Numbered from the stretch's first letter, positions 50,085 through 63,632 are shown. The stretch is 64,000 nucleotides of DNA from Reticulitermes lucifugus (GCA_026260175.1 JAKCWW010000118.1:78760-142759); one strand, 5' to 3'. Made by a program: numbers and translations. Notes: generated from the sequence alone by a model not told the origin.

Positions 50085-50165
50085 GGAAAAATCCTGCCGA
50101 AGTACCACTTTGTCTACCACAAACAACACAGGCTTTGCCCTGGGAAAGATTCTGGGTTTCGGCAA
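50085..50165 (-). repeat. Possible fragment of SINE family D
   Basis: The block gtctaccacaaacaacaca resembles the gtccaccacaaatcccaca block of the copy at 26836-27119, in the same orientation. The rest is only loosely similar. Confidence 0.35.
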
Positions 50166-53100
50166 TATGGAATCTAATAATACCCGAGTTAGTATGAGAA
50201 AGTCAGTGATATTTAAAGACTCATTTTTTGTACGTTTGTGATTTGTTTGGTGTTATTCACTTATCATTATTCTGTATTATATTGGATGAACTTGGATTTG
50301 AGGTTAATGTACAAGACTTTGAAAGTGACCCTTCAAAACTTCTTATGGAACACATACTGCGATGCTTACACCAAAGCCAAAAGAATAATTAATTTTGAAG
50401 TAACAATTATAAATAATACAGATATAATTTAAATTTTTATGTCAGACTTAGGTTTAATTGTATTGCTTCGAAAGATTACCTTTACCATCTACAAACAAAG
50501 GAAACTTATCGTGTGTTTCGTGTTTTGAATTTTAATTTGCAAGGTAATATCATCCTTTCTAATGTAATAATAAAGAGATATTAATATTAAAACTGGGGTC
50601 TTTTGGGGAGTAATTCCGTGTTGTATGGTTGACTGTAAACGACACTTCAAAGATAAATGCTGCCAGTATCCAAATACTTTTCCCATAATTACGAAAATCA
50701 TTCACCGGACAGCAGCAGTGTTAATATTCACAGTTCTTACAGTTTTTAATCTCAGATATTTAGTTTCATTTCAACAAAATTTAAAATTTTTGATCACGAC
50801 TATAAACTTACAAATGAAACGCTGAGAAACCTCGACTTCAAAACTTCGACGTCTTTCTAAGCCTATGTTCACATATGGCACAATGTATATAATAAAGTTA
50901 AGTGTGAAAATCATCGGTTCAAGACAGATGTAAATTAAAACTTAATTTTCTGAACACTAGATTGAATCACAAAATAGACTAATAGTCTAAATTCCCGGAA
51001 TGTAACTCTTCGATATTGGAATAGTAAATAATCTTCCTCCTTACGATAGAGGATAAACCAATTCAATTTAACTTAATTATTTTAATGACTATATTGTAGA
51101 ATTTTTCCGAATATTTCTAACACAGTACCACACAAAGTTTAATTTATTAGTCATTGCACTTTACAACACTCGAGCAGGCATCTGCTCTAGCCTTAAACCC
51201 CAAATTTGACGAATTTTACAACAAGAGATCAGGATATTTTTTCTGAAATAAAAATTAAACCCTATATTGGGCGACGGAAAGAAACTGGAAACATGGTAGG
51301 GATGATAAAACCCGAATTTCTTTCCTTTTGCCTGCTCTTCTATTCACTTTTATCCCCCTGCGAAATTTAAGAAACAACTCAATGCGCTGGTTAGCAGCAA
51401 AGATTGTCGATATCAATAGCCACTTACGCAGAATGGTCAGACGACTACAGGGAATCAAGCTGGAGGGAGAAGCGCCACTACTCGATGGAGATGTGCAGGG
51501 TGTGAATTCTTGGGTATTTTTCTGTAGCAGCAGTATCAGACCGACCGGCTTTCTTACGGTACAGAGAAGTGTGTATGTAAAGGACTAAGTGAAACGTCGT
51601 ATGATTTAAGCTGAAAGTAGGTCACTTAGAAGTCGCGATATCAGTTTCCTTAGCACAGAGTCTTAGTTCAGTAATTCCCTTTACGCAAGCCTATATAAAA
51701 CAGCAAATTAATATTTATTTTATCGTAAAAGACATTTGCTGATTTGTGGCTTTAAAATCTTTGTGAAGTTACGTATCGTTCCAGGCGTTTATAAAGCGCT
51801 CTGGAGCTGAGAAAACATGCTGGAGCAAATGCCTACTTGATGTTAATTGTAAATATTAATGTAAATATGTTGCTTCATTTAGAATTATTAGGGATGTGAG
51901 AAGGATGAATTCACGACTGTATTGTAATGATATAAATACAAAGACGTATGTGCACTTTTTTTAAATCCAGAAAAAGGCAAGAAACGTAATGTACTTCAGA
52001 AGTTTTACATTAATCGAAATAATTCTATTCTTCTTTTTGCTAAAATCGTTTGTCTCACTGTATAAATGTCCGTTGATATTGTATTAAACGTGTGTATAAA
52101 AAAGAAGTTCCACCATTGTTGATTTTATTGTTATACTTCTTTCATCATATCTACACAAACAAGACAGGTTTAAAAATAGAAACCCCAAATAATAATGAGC
52201 TTACATGCGTAGGAAACAAGTTGTAAAACTCTACTGCAAATTAACGAGTTACTGAATGCAGGCTGTATAATTTGACTGACTTCCCGTAATTTGCGTGTTT
52301 TCTAAACCGAAAGAATGTTTTATTTCCTGGCCAATAGGAGATCAGCATTTCATCTCACCTATCTGGCATATATTCAAATTCACTCCACAGGAATCACGGA
52401 CTAATTAATTCTTACTTGAATACACACCCCTGGTTCACTGGTATGAAAAAGTTTTAAGTCTAAGTCACAAATCCGTCTCGTCTTGAATGAGATTTTTTGG
52501 GGGGATTTTCTCAGTCCTTCAAGAAAATTGTAATGATAAAATCTAAAAATAGTCCACAAATATTTCCTTCCTTCTCCAACACAAATAACTCTTAAAAGTT
52601 CCCTCCGTTCAAAGTTATAAATTTTTTACTTAACCTGTGCAGCTGAGAAACTGTCAGTGAAGTAATCTATAAAGTGGACTACAAAGGAAAAAAGAGCATT
52701 AGCAGCAGAATACGTAAACCTAATGTCTGGTATAATACTATTCATTGGTGAAATGGATGTATGTGTGTACATTCGTCTTACGCATGTGTAAGAACCACGC
52801 TCCAAATCTGTGTCATATTTCTCTGATTACTCTTGTCAGCTGTCAAGGTAGTGGAGCGGAATATTTTCTTCGTAATTTTTCCAGTACAACAACAATGGGG
52901 CGATTGATAAGAACTGGGCTTAAGCGTGTATATGGGCATTTCAGGTGAAGCTCAACGTATTCGTAACCTCGGCAGAACTAACTAGCTACCTAACCTACAA
53001 TCTTACTAACTAATTTAATGACAAATTTCCTTCTTAGAAGCTAATGATTTTAGCAAAAGACGCTATTCTCTCTCTCTCTCTTTTTGAATTCAGTATTTCA

Positions 53101-56100
53101 TTGCCATGTTCGCAGGACAATTTCTCTCTTCAAACCCTGAGCAAAATCAATTCAACAATAAGTTTATATGTTTCTTTAGGATCCATATTAATATTACGTA
53201 CTTTCTCAGCTAGCATCAGTTCCTCAGAATAGTCTTTTCGCTCCAAATTTTGCCTGTAATACTTTGACTTAAATTTCGTGCTACATTCCTTGTCCATATC
53301 ACATATTCTCCCTGAGTTCATGTCACACACATACAAATACACAAAAACAAACATATTTCTTATGCTATTTTGTTCAGCCTCTAATTTCTTACATTATTTA
53401 CGTCCAAATATTATCTTTCAAAATCCTTTCTCAAAACCATTTTGATATAACTGCTAGGAGGCTCTCTGCGAATGTAATTTTCTCATAATTTTTAGCAGAT
53501 ATAACATTGATCTATTACTGCATATTTTAAAAAATTTCATTGTAACCTTTTTCCATAGGATTAGTACCAACATTTATAAAGTGATATTTTCATGCCTTCT
53601 CATGAAGGAACATGGCTGCACACGTCGGCACTGGATACAAATCAGTGATTGGTTTACGATTCACGAAAGCAAAATTGTGCCGATATCTTGTCCAAGGGTA
53701 AATATTTTTACACTTCAACGCACAGTTCTAATCTACTCACTGTGCTAGTATACTTGGTCTATAGAATTCATCTTTAATAGTAGGTATACTGCAGTAAATA
53801 GGTTCCAAGATTTAAACCATACTTGATAAAAGCTTAACCTTTTAAGCAAGAGTCGGTACAAAGCGTGCCACAAACTTTAACATACTGAGCTCCATTTTGC
53901 TGCCAGAGCGTAGTTATGTGTTTCACATCAGGGTGTATTTTCCCACATTAACCACCTATTATTTGTAATGGAGAATTACTTTTCCAAAAAGACTTGATTT
54001 GAATAAAATTAATTGATTGTTTCCTATGTGGGCTCCTGGGATTTTATTAAGGAAGCAGGTACTCTATTATATTAATAGGTAAAGATTTTGTTTTAAATAA
54101 TACAAATTCCAATCCTAATAATTTAACAATTACATTCTTAAAATTACAATAAAACACTCAAATGGTTAGTTATATTTTAGTGATTAAAATAATAATTAAA
54201 TACATATAAATTCAAATAATACCTGAAAAGCGCATTTCGTTTGGGATTTTTATTGGTTTTTTATTGCTTCATTTTTTATTTTTCTCATTTTCTTCCATGG
54301 TAAGAAAATTTTGAAACTTAATTTAGTCAAAATTCAGTCTTCGAAGGAGTAGACCTAAATTGCATTACATGTTATATTTGGCTTTGTTTATTTCTCCAGA
54401 ATTTATAAAATAAAGTCAGGATGTCTGTACATAAGATAGTTCGCATATTCAAAATGAAGATCTCCAATGGACTGTTATGAAACATTGTTTCTGGTATTTA
54501 AGATAAAATTTGTGGGAAGTTTATATCGGCAAATATCGGTTCCACATAACGCTTGTTCTTATTATATAGTCTTGCAGAGACGTTAAACAAGACATCTTAC
54601 CAAAGTATCGTAGGTGTGACGGTAGTGAATGACATGTGGTGGATTGGTGCTGATGCTTGTAGTTGAAGCTAAGATCTAAGGGAAAATAAATGATACTGAA
54701 GAAACGTCTCATTTTGCTGTGAAGAATTTAATCACAGAGAATGTTATTGCAAATTTTTTTGTGTAGAGTTAAAAATTATGTGCTGCAGAAGACAATGAAG
54801 GAGGGTATTAAGGAAATTAAATAGAGAATGATTCTAAAATATGAGTGGTGTGTGAATGAAGTGTGTAATAAATGTATGTGTCGAAACAGGTATTATTCTA
54901 TAGTACAAGTGTTAGAGCGCACGTCCCTATACCTTAACAATTTCGGGATTAGAGTGCGAGGGCCATATTGTATTGTATTTTATTACATACAAAACTACAT
55001 AAACACCACTATCGTATTTAATCTCTGCTGTATTTATACCCAGGGCAAGGTCTCCAATTTGGTCTCTTCCTTTCTTGCTCTCCGAATAAAACTACGTCGC
55101 AAGAACTTTAGACATGTTCATGGTTTCAATTTCTCCCACGCCTAGCACTATTCTTGTATTCAGACTAGCTAATATCTTACCATTCCTACTGTTTCCTGCT
55201 CAGGTACAGGCGATACTATTTATGAATTCAACATCACGATCCGTACACTACATTCAGGATCGCCCAGGCTTACGTGAGCGTTTATTTTAAAAAGACTGGG
55301 AGGTAGGGAAACATTCCGCCGCTCAAGAGATGCCGAGTGATGGAGTTTGGTAGAGAGCCAAAGGACTTTTAAGGGTTGGGAAAGTGGATGGTATCAATCA
55401 TGGCGCCGGAGCTTGCGCGATGCGAGTCCATCTCGAGAAAGAGGAGTTAGAGGCCCGTCACTGCTGATACAATGGTTCCCCTGGGAGATCGAGAAGCTAG
55501 ACCACTTTCGTCTTTTTCCTGATGGAGCCAGGCCTATCCGTCTCACTTCCTTCACGTTCTTCTCACTCTTCCTCTCCCCTCGCATCAGACTGATGGCGCA
55601 TTGATTCATTCCCCCCGAATCTCACACTCTCTCCTTCTCTTCTACCGACATCACTTTTACAGCACTTTTCTTACTTGTATTACAGAGTTCTGCGGTAAAA
55701 TAACAAATCACGCATCAAATCATATTTCAAGAATCTAAACTAACTTGAAAGCAACAACAGAAATAAACACGGTTTTTAAATATTTGTAATTAACTACATA
55801 CAGCAGAATACACTCTGGGAAGATGATCGGCACCCAGGTATTACAGAAATTCTGCTTGATTTAGGGAACCCGAAAAGTTATTGACCTCATCCCGATACAC
55901 ATAAATTCAGCTTCCCTGTTCACAAGCCCTTTTATGAACATGCTTTTCTTATATGTAAAATTTGTCCATATAAGCCTGCGTCTGCAAAAACGTCTCTTTC
56001 CTTTAAACCTTGCGGTCAGAAAGTTTTATGCATTACTCACCTAGCCCTATCTCATCTGTCTTGTTACAGCCACCATAACACTATGTGCCGAAGAGCATAA

Positions 56101-57151
56101 AGGCGGAACTAAATGCTTGTAAATGTAAAGCTGAAGTTCTTCGTGACCACGCCATGAAAGCGCACTGGGAAACTAGAGTTTTAGTCCCACTCATTCTTAA
56201 CCTTAATACTATACGGACGTAAGTCGTTTGCTTCATGCCCCTGCCGCTTGAATTCAGGGAAAGAACCGCGGTACCCTCTGAAGAGGAGGGTGGTTGGATC
56301 CCACAAGCTGACTGGACATTTTGGAGAACCCAAAATGCTGAGAAAATTTTTAAGTACTTTCTTCTAGTATTCACCGGGTTACTTTTAGGCTACAAAACTG
56401 AAATTAACTCGTGAAAGATAGAGTGGTGAACTAGTGAAAGTTTGCTTATTATTGTGAGTAAGCAGTAGAGCTACTCCGGGGAGCAGATATATGCACATGG
56501 ATTTAATTACGTAAAGCAACTGGTAACTGTACAGGCCACTTTCTGGACTATTAAGAAATTCTGCATTTTACTACGCAGGGTATTTGTGATTCTTATAACT
56601 CTCACAACAAATAACGATTATTTTCCCAAATAACATTAACAGATTCTTCATTATAATAGACACGGGTGGCTTTTTCTGTGAGGTACGAGCTAAATTTTTA
56701 TACAGTTCTACGTACACGTAATTTTCACAAACGTCACCCTTAAAATATTAATGAAATAAGGAAGACTTATTTAGGCTTGTATGCAGCTGATTCGTCAGTG
56801 ACTGAGCCTTTATTAAATTCATTAAAATACCTACCTGAAAGTCTGTTAAGTACAGACCAATATGTCTTTAGTTATTTATCATATACCGGTAAACCTGATC
56901 CAAGTTTGGTGAAAAATACTCCATTATTATATCCAGAAAGTTATTTACTCTATCCTATTTAAAATAAGGTACTTAATTATAAGACGTTAATAGGAAAGGC
57001 GACAATGGATAACTACTCGTATATTAGAGGATAATATTGAAGTGGAAATAGGGAAAGAGGGTGTAAATTTGGAGACTGGATTCTACTTGCAAAAACAGGT
57101 TATAGTAAAATGTTTTCTGCATTCGGTAATAATACTTATAATTCCATAATT

Positions 57152-57379
57152 GTTTTTCCATGGTGCAGCAGCCCCTAGTGGACCAGGGCCTTCTCATTAT
57201 ATAAGCTTCACGATCACACCTGGACGAGTGATCAGCCAGACACAGAGACCCCAACCTGACAAAACACAACATTCACAGGAGACAGACATCCATTCCCCCG
57301 GCGGTATTCGAACCCGCAATCCCAGCAAGCAAGTGGCCGCTGACTCACGCCTTAGACCGCGCGGGCACTGGGTTCGGCA
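57152..57379 (-). repeat. SINE family C, copy with tRNA-like head
   Basis: The minus strand starts gccgaacccagtgcccgcgc, has box B-like gcgggttcgaataccgcc and the blocks ttgtgttttgtcaggttggg and gatcactcgtccaggtgtga, and ends ggggctgctgcaccatgg with an A run. It has lost about 20 bases in the body compared with the copy at 11749. Confidence 0.87.
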
Positions 57380-58015
57380 TAATTCCATTAAGCTAAGCAA
57401 TTTATTGGTCGGCGACGTGAGAAAACCTGCAGGACGGAGTTAATTAATTAGTTAATTAGGTCATTTAGCCCAACACGCAAGGTGTAATGGTGTAAAACAC
57501 TTGTTCCCTGTTCGTTCATCTGTGTTTATATGCCTCTTGCTTCCACATCCTTTTCAGGTCACTGCTCAAAATCATCCTTTTAATGCGTTCGGTTACTTTA
57601 AATTATGCTGCCATCTATCCTTATAAGTTATAACCATACACATTTGCACACACAAGCTCGCAAGCTTTCATGCACGCATGCGTACTTAGAGTATCGGTAA
57701 TAAACTATCGCGTTTCATTCAAAACAGGGAATTTCTTGGCTACTTGATCGACCATCAACTTCTCAAGAAGGAATCTGCTCTGTGGAATTGCGCATAAATT
57801 TCTATTTTTTTGTTACAACCCGTCGTGTCTATTTGTTGAACTCCGGATTTCTTTAGGTGTAAGGTCTTATTGTTCGTACATAATGAGGCCTCCGTATAAT
57901 TATTGAGTTACATACGTTGTATTTATTCATTTATTTACAATTATTCATAAATGTTTCATTTTTACTTGTAGGTGAATAAATTTTTATATCAATTGACTAA
58001 CTCAGTCACTTCCCT

Positions 58016-58125
58016 TATTCATTCATTCATTCATTCATTCAGTTTCTGTCTTACGACAGGTCCATAGCCCTTTCCAAAGCGAGTTCTCCACAGAGCGCGA
58101 GCTAGAGCGTCATCTTTCAATTTCC
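58016..58125 (-). mobile_element. LINE 3' end with GAAT tandem tail
   Basis: The minus strand reads KDDALARALWRTRFGKGYGP then VVRQ, followed shortly by a (GAAT)n tract at 58016-58040. The peptide resembles a C-terminal end seen in non-LTR elements, and the tail arrangement is the same as at 28628. The family was not determined. Confidence 0.5.
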
Positions 58126-58969
58126 ACTTCCCTTATTATACCAATCAAGCAGCTTAAGAGTTCCTACAATAAAAACCAACATCCTATCGTCTTTCTTAAT
58201 CTTTCACTTCCAGTTTTCACGTCTGTCCCATTTTATACAAAATTTCTACTTTGTTTACTTGCACAAAGACACAAAATTGTATTATTAAGAACGGTCGAGG
58301 CGAGACTGATATTGAAACGCAATCACAGCCAGCGCTAACATGTCGTTTAACTTTCTGCTGTTACAGCATTGCCTCACACTGTACAATTCAGTGAACATCG
58401 CTAAATTTAAAGGTTATGATCAAAGGAGAATCTACACAGTATTCCGGTCTAGTGAACTGCCAGACTGTGATGCGTACCTCATAGTCAGGATTAAGAATGT
58501 AAGAGGAGAGGTCGATGTTGCTCAATCTTGCAGAAGATACCATATCTGTAAATGACCAAAGATAAATAAAACAAGAGAAAAATTAGAGGTGGTTTTGAAG
58601 GTCAGATTTATAAGTTTCATTATCATGGACTATTTTAGGATCATAGAGGATCAGATCTTGTATATTCTAACACAATTAGTAGAACTACTGATTTATATGC
58701 TATCTAAAGTATAACCATACAAGTTGCACGTATAAAATTACAATTATTGAAAATTAATTAGGTATTCATGTAAAACATTTCACATTTTAATTCCAATCTT
58801 ATTTAAGAAACTAAAATTTGCCTAAATAAAACTGTGTATTTAAAAAACATGTATCAGCATACGAAATCTAAAGATCTGTCATTGAATGATTGTAGTAACT
58901 TCCAATGTCAAGGAATTCGTACAACGAAAATCCCTAAATTTATGTTTGTACACATATCTTCTGCATTTG

Positions 58970-59082
58970 TAGGGTTGACAAATTTACCACATTCATTTGC
59001 CGATGGTCTAGAAATGTTGGGAGCCTCAAACTCCTGGAGTCCTAAGGACTTGTCCAGGCCTGCAAAGGGATAGTTTTAGTTT
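58970..59082 (+). repeat. SINE-type tail repeat, copy 3
   Basis: It contains tgccgatggtctagaaatgt, tcaaactcctggagtcctaa and gtccaggcctgcaaagggat, matching 1-110 and 8230-8390 block by block. Confidence 0.7.
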
Positions 59083-59359
59083 AGCTTTTTATCTTCTGTA
59101 TTTCGATCAGAGGACGTATAGAAGAAGACATACTGTTTGCTAACAGCAGGATCTGAATTTTACAGTAGTTTCTAAGCTCGTAAAGATAAAGTATTCATTT
59201 CTTCAGTTCTAACCTCTTGAAAGAAATTCGTTTGCATAATCTTTCATTTACTTCTTTTCATATTTGTACTTTCCTGTGAAAAATGACTAAAGGAATTGAC
59301 ATCGCTGATTATCTTAAGTTTATGATGGAAGGGTCTAATACTACTAGTATTAATACTCT

Positions 59360-59392
59360 TACTACCACCACCACCACCACCACTACTATAAA
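59360..59392. repeat. ACC/ACT trinucleotide microsatellite
   Basis: The run of ACC and ACT triplets would encode threonine in one frame, but there is no sign of a real gene around it. Confidence 0.9.
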
Positions 59393-60189
59393 TTCTAACA
59401 CCTACAACTCTTTATTTCCTCGAATAAGTTTCAACCTTATCCTTTCCACTGAACACCGCTCTGCACTTTAAGTGCCTGTTGCATTCCAAAGACCATGGAA
59501 TATTTATAGCATATGGTTATCTTAGGCAAAATGTAAAGGAAAACACAAAATTATTCAATTCCCCTAAAACCTTCATCCCATTTTTGCATTTCGAATGTAG
59601 GTTATTTTCTCGAGAAGAATTGTGGATGGAAGGAAAGTATAGTTTATAAAAACTTAATAATGTTAGATACGAATTCTTTTAGCAACAATGTGCAACATCT
59701 TACATTCTCTGCTATTCATTCTAAAGTTGTAGGCTCAACAGCACACAAGAGTAGGCTACTTAATTTACGCCTTCGAAACCAGTGATTGGTGTATTTAAAA
59801 CAAATACAAGTAATCAATTTCGCCCAGTCATCTATTTCTTGGCCTTGTAGTCCAATCAGAAGCACTACTGCGCCATTCATTTTGTACTGTCCATAAATCG
59901 TTATCGAAAACAAGCACTAGGATTCAGTCGCCGGCGAAAGAAACTTTCACGAAGCCTAAACCAACACAGAAAATGTGGGCAAATATTCACGTCCCATATA
60001 GGATTCGTATTTATTCGTAATTCCACTGCTCGATGGGTACATGTCGTGAGCTGTTTATTCCTGATAGTAACCGGAGCTGCGATCATGCATAAGGTACAAC
60101 ATTATGAAAGGAAACAGTTTTACTCGCACAAATTCATTCGTAGACGTTCTGTATGTACTAAGTAAAAAATAAAGGAGACTGAATAAGAT

Positions 60190-60560
60190 TTATTTGTACC
60201 TAAGCTTAGACGTAGATGAGTGAGCAAAATGCATCTGCATTATGGAACTAATAACAAAGTGGGCTAGGAATATAGTACGGATGTTCGACAACAGAAACCC
60301 AAAACGAATTCTGGAAGAAAGACTCGGAGGAAAAACGCCCTCTGGAAAGCCGAGTAATATATGAGAAGGAAAAGCGAGGAAGGAAGCCGCCAAATTGCTC
60401 AATGCGAAAAATTCGCAAGCAGTGGCAAGACATAGGAGTGACTGGACTAAAAAACATAGGAGGTCATGGCCAGGAAAAGGGCCGAAGAGCTATAAGACAA
60501 AACGAAGTTAATCTGTTACGCTGGAATCCACATCATGGGAGGTGCAAGGGAAATTAAGAA
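60190..60560 (+). mobile_element. LINE C-terminal relic, second family
   Basis: In shifting plus-strand frames the text reads VRMFDNRNPKRILEERLGGK, TPSGKPSN, AAKLLNAKN, VARHRSDW and GQEKGRRAI. The order R-x-P-K-x-x-L-E, G-K-P-x-x, A-A-K-L-L-N, A-R-H-R-S-D-W is that of a retrotransposon C-terminus different from the RTE relics above. Several frameshifts make it inactive. Confidence 0.6.
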
Positions 60561-60659
60561 TGTTTCGTTATGCGAAAATTGCGCTCTTGACAATTGAGAA
60601 ACTATTAGCTTTTCAACAAGGACTCTGTTCCATAGAGTTGGAGCTTCCATCGAAAATAT

Positions 60660-60980
60660 TATAATCCTCTGCTGGTTCAGTGCCTCTTTTGTTACATCCG
60701 GCCCCCTCTACTCCCACAAAATGTAATCTATTCTTCGCTAATTCCAAGTTCCAGAGCTTCCAAAGGATCTGTCCAAGTCCGAGGCCTTGTGTAACTTTTC
60801 GTAACTCGCAGATTTTTTACGGAGAGAAGTTGTTATCCCCTCGCCAAACTTCCACACTGGAAGACCACTCCTTGTCGACTATCCGTGACTTGTTCAGTTT
60901 ACTCCCCAGCTACCCACGACGTATGGTGGTGGCCGTCTCGTCACTCAACATGCATTTTGCCTGTGGAGCCCTCTGGTAAG
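60660..60980 (+). repeat. Interspersed repeat E, copy 1
   Basis: The blocks tttttacggagagaagttgt, ctggaagaccactccttgtc and gactatccgtgacttgttca recur in the same order at 63060-63345. It lies next to LINE sequence in both places and may be part of an element's untranslated or 5' coding region. Confidence 0.65.
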
Positions 60981-62519
60981 CTAGGGTAGAACCTCCGTGG
61001 CCGATTAGCTGGCCATCTTGACACGGAGTGTGCCATAATCGATTAACCACTGATGATTCGTGGTACCTCTAATCCATGATTGTAATCACGTGTGGGTATG
61101 TGTAGGAAATGGAGCAGAAAACTGTGAATTTGGTTAAAATATCGCCAGCACTAGACATAGCTGGTTGTACTGCAGTTATTTCACAGAAACTTTCCCATTT
61201 ATGTTTAATACAAAGTGATAAGCATGCACGTGTATATTCTGTATCAAATAAAAGAGAAAATGAACCAAGTCTGACACTCATCTGGAAAAGCCCGTTGAAA
61301 GTTGACAGGTAACGAGAAAAAAGTTCCGGGGTACACCTGACCTCCAAGAATGGGTATGAAAGAGTTGTTGTCCATTACGAAACATTCGTCACTCCTCCAA
61401 GTACTGTTGCCCGAATGTGTACAACTCCTACTATTCGTCCTAACAGGAAAAAGGTGTATTTTGGTAATTGTTTTACATAAAAAATGCTTGCACTGATGTA
61501 CCGTTCAAAATAAATAAGAACCTAGAGTATTATTAACTAAATGGTCTGTATATCGGCAGTTTTTGGTTTGGTAGGGTTAGGTTAGTGTACGGTAACTGTA
61601 CCCTTTTGTGTTATACGTTAGTGAGCTAATTGTTTTAGGTACGAATAATGCAAAAGTACTGATTTTATGCAAGGTAGCAACGTTATTTGTCTATTTTGAG
61701 ATAAGTGACCTGTTTCATTCATTCGTTTAGAGATGTCAGGAGAATTTAAGCAGACTGCACATTCTGGTTGAAAGATAAATGACATTTACAGAAGGGCAGC
61801 TGTTACATCTTGACAGTTGTATGTTGATGTTGGTACAAAGCCATTGCTATATTTATGTGGGTAAAACTAGAAATGGTTACTGCTATGCAACTAAGCCACA
61901 CCACCCACACACCATATAGGCATGTAAATGTTACTGTCCAGTCAAAATCATTTGAATGTAACCACACCTTGATCAAAAGCTCTGTAAAATATTGTACAAA
62001 AATGAAATTAATCAATCTCTAAACAAATGTCGATCAAGAATCACATTGTAACGTAATGTTTTTCTTATGCTGGAATTGCTGAATAATAAATGCAGGCTTT
62101 TTGTTATATGCTACTATGTAAGCACTGCATAAGCACTGGCCTGGTCTAGCCCTCCCACTTGTACAAGCATGTTCACAGCATCATAATTTGGAAACCCTGT
62201 GTTATCATGGATACTATGGTCATCTTCCATTATGTACAAAGCATAATGTGTCAGGGATGTGAAGGCAGCACACAGATCAGTAACTAGTTATGTAAGTCTG
62301 TCTGTGAGGATACACTGTTTTTGCTTCTCATTTGAGCTTGAATTGTAGCACAGAAATTGCAGATAGTGAGTGTGTCTGAATTGTAAGTGGGGCAATAACA
62401 CAGAAGTGATCATGATGATGAAACTGTATACCTGATGATTTTATGTTTCCCCTGTTCAGCCATAAAGTTGCTACTGTACGAACACACAAAGGGCAAGTGG
62501 AAATAAATGCCTTTGCAAG

Positions 62520-62875
62520 TGAACTGAATTGAATTTATTTACATGCCATGAAACCAAAACAGGATAATACCTTTGGATACGGAACAAGTCATAGTAAATT
62601 ATTACATTTGTTAATACTGTACAATATTAGGTTACAATTAATAAAATATTAATTTTAACTTTTGCTATTTGCATTAAAGTACTCATCTACAGAGTAGAAG
62701 GAGTGAGCATGTATGTAATTTTTAATGCTGATTTAAATTGTTTAATATTATCATTCAGGCTTTTGATACTTGGTGGAAGACTGTTAAACACCTGTATGCT
62801 AAAAGAGTAGAGTCCTTTTTGATATAGTGATAAATTTGATAGAGGTTGGTAAAAATTGAATTTCTGTCTAGTATT
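62520..62875 (-). mobile_element. CR1/Jockey-like LINE 3' end
   Basis: The minus strand reads NFYQPLSNLSLYQKGLYSFS, IQVFNSLPPSIKSLNDNIKQ and FKSALKI before a stop. These are hallmarks of the extreme C-terminus of CR1/Jockey-type reverse transcriptases (Y-Q-K-G-x-x, x-F-N-x-L-P, I-K, F-K-x-x-L). After about 190 bases of 3' UTR it ends aataaattcaattcagttc, a short simple-repeat tail. It is 5'-truncated. Confidence 0.8.
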
Positions 62876-62884
62876 TATGTTATA

Positions 62885-63060
62885 ATTAACTAACTAACTC
62901 CATGGAGCAGAGTCCTTCTTGAGAATCTAACAGGTCATCTGCTAGTCAAGAAATTCCCCACGTTTTATGGAACCCGAAGGTTCATTACCACTTAACATAT
63001 GTTCATTACCACATTCACCAGAGCCCGCCACCTGTCCCTATCCTGAGCCATATCATATCC
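62885..63060 (-). mobile_element. RTE-type LINE 3' end
   Basis: The minus strand reads MAQDRDRWRALVNVVMN, then, after a small insertion, VVMNLRVP and the untranslated text ggactctgctccatggagtt with a (TTAG)n-like end. The same end appears at 9850-9990, and MAQDRDRWRALV is the terminal motif of RTE-like elements. Confidence 0.75.
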
Positions 63061-63345
63061 CTTTTCTGTTGCTTAAGTTGTACCAAAGAATCAGTCCAGG
63101 TTCGAGACTTTGCGATATGTTTCGTAACATGATAATTTTTTACGGTGAGGAATTGTTAGCACTTCGCCCAACCCCCAAGCTGGAGGACCACCCCTTGTCG
63201 GCTGTCCGCCACTGCTTATTCAATGTATTTGCAGCTACCCTCCATAGCCGGAGGCCGTTCCTCCATCTGCAACCTGAGGACGCACCATGCCGTGGTGACA
63301 GGGACCCACTTATCATGGAGGGTTTATGTTATAAACATCAGAATT
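63060..63345 (+). repeat. Interspersed repeat E, copy 2
   Basis: It matches 60660-60980 through ttttttacggtgaggaattg, ctggaggaccaccccttgtc and ggctgtccgccactgcttat. A 126-codon open frame (62967-63347) runs across it and across the LINE end; it is not conserved in copy 1 and is taken as chance. Confidence 0.65.
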
Positions 63346-63600
63346 AATTTTGAATTCACTTTTATTGTTAGCCACAAATAAAAGAAAGAGTATATATGCT
63401 GTGATTGAAGAGGTAAACTTTTTAAGGGTTTAAATAAAGCGTTACATGAGTCTCTACTTCTGCATCCGGTAATTACATATTTTAAAAACGTTTACACTCT
63501 ATGAAGAGTTCCCCCAAAATATTATTCCATATACAGTATTTGATCCAACAAATTGCACAATGAATAAGAACTAATCGCTTGTCACCCATGTTCCCCTTGC

Positions 63601-63632
63601 ATGTTTCGACCTCTACAAGGTCATCATCAGGG
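63601..63632 (-). repeat. CTGATGA...GAAAC motif copy
   Basis: The minus strand reads ccctgatgatgaccttgtag then aggtcgaaacat. CTGATGA, the extra T, stem GACCT/AGGTC and GAAAC are all intact. No convincing NUH site or stem I follows. Confidence 0.5.

Noticed and set aside
61566-61590. Telomere-like gggttaggttag near 61573
   Set aside because: Only two imperfect TTAGG-like units; far too short for an interstitial telomere array.
62967-63347. 126-codon frame
   Set aside because: It spans two unrelated repeats and is not preserved in the other copy of repeat E.
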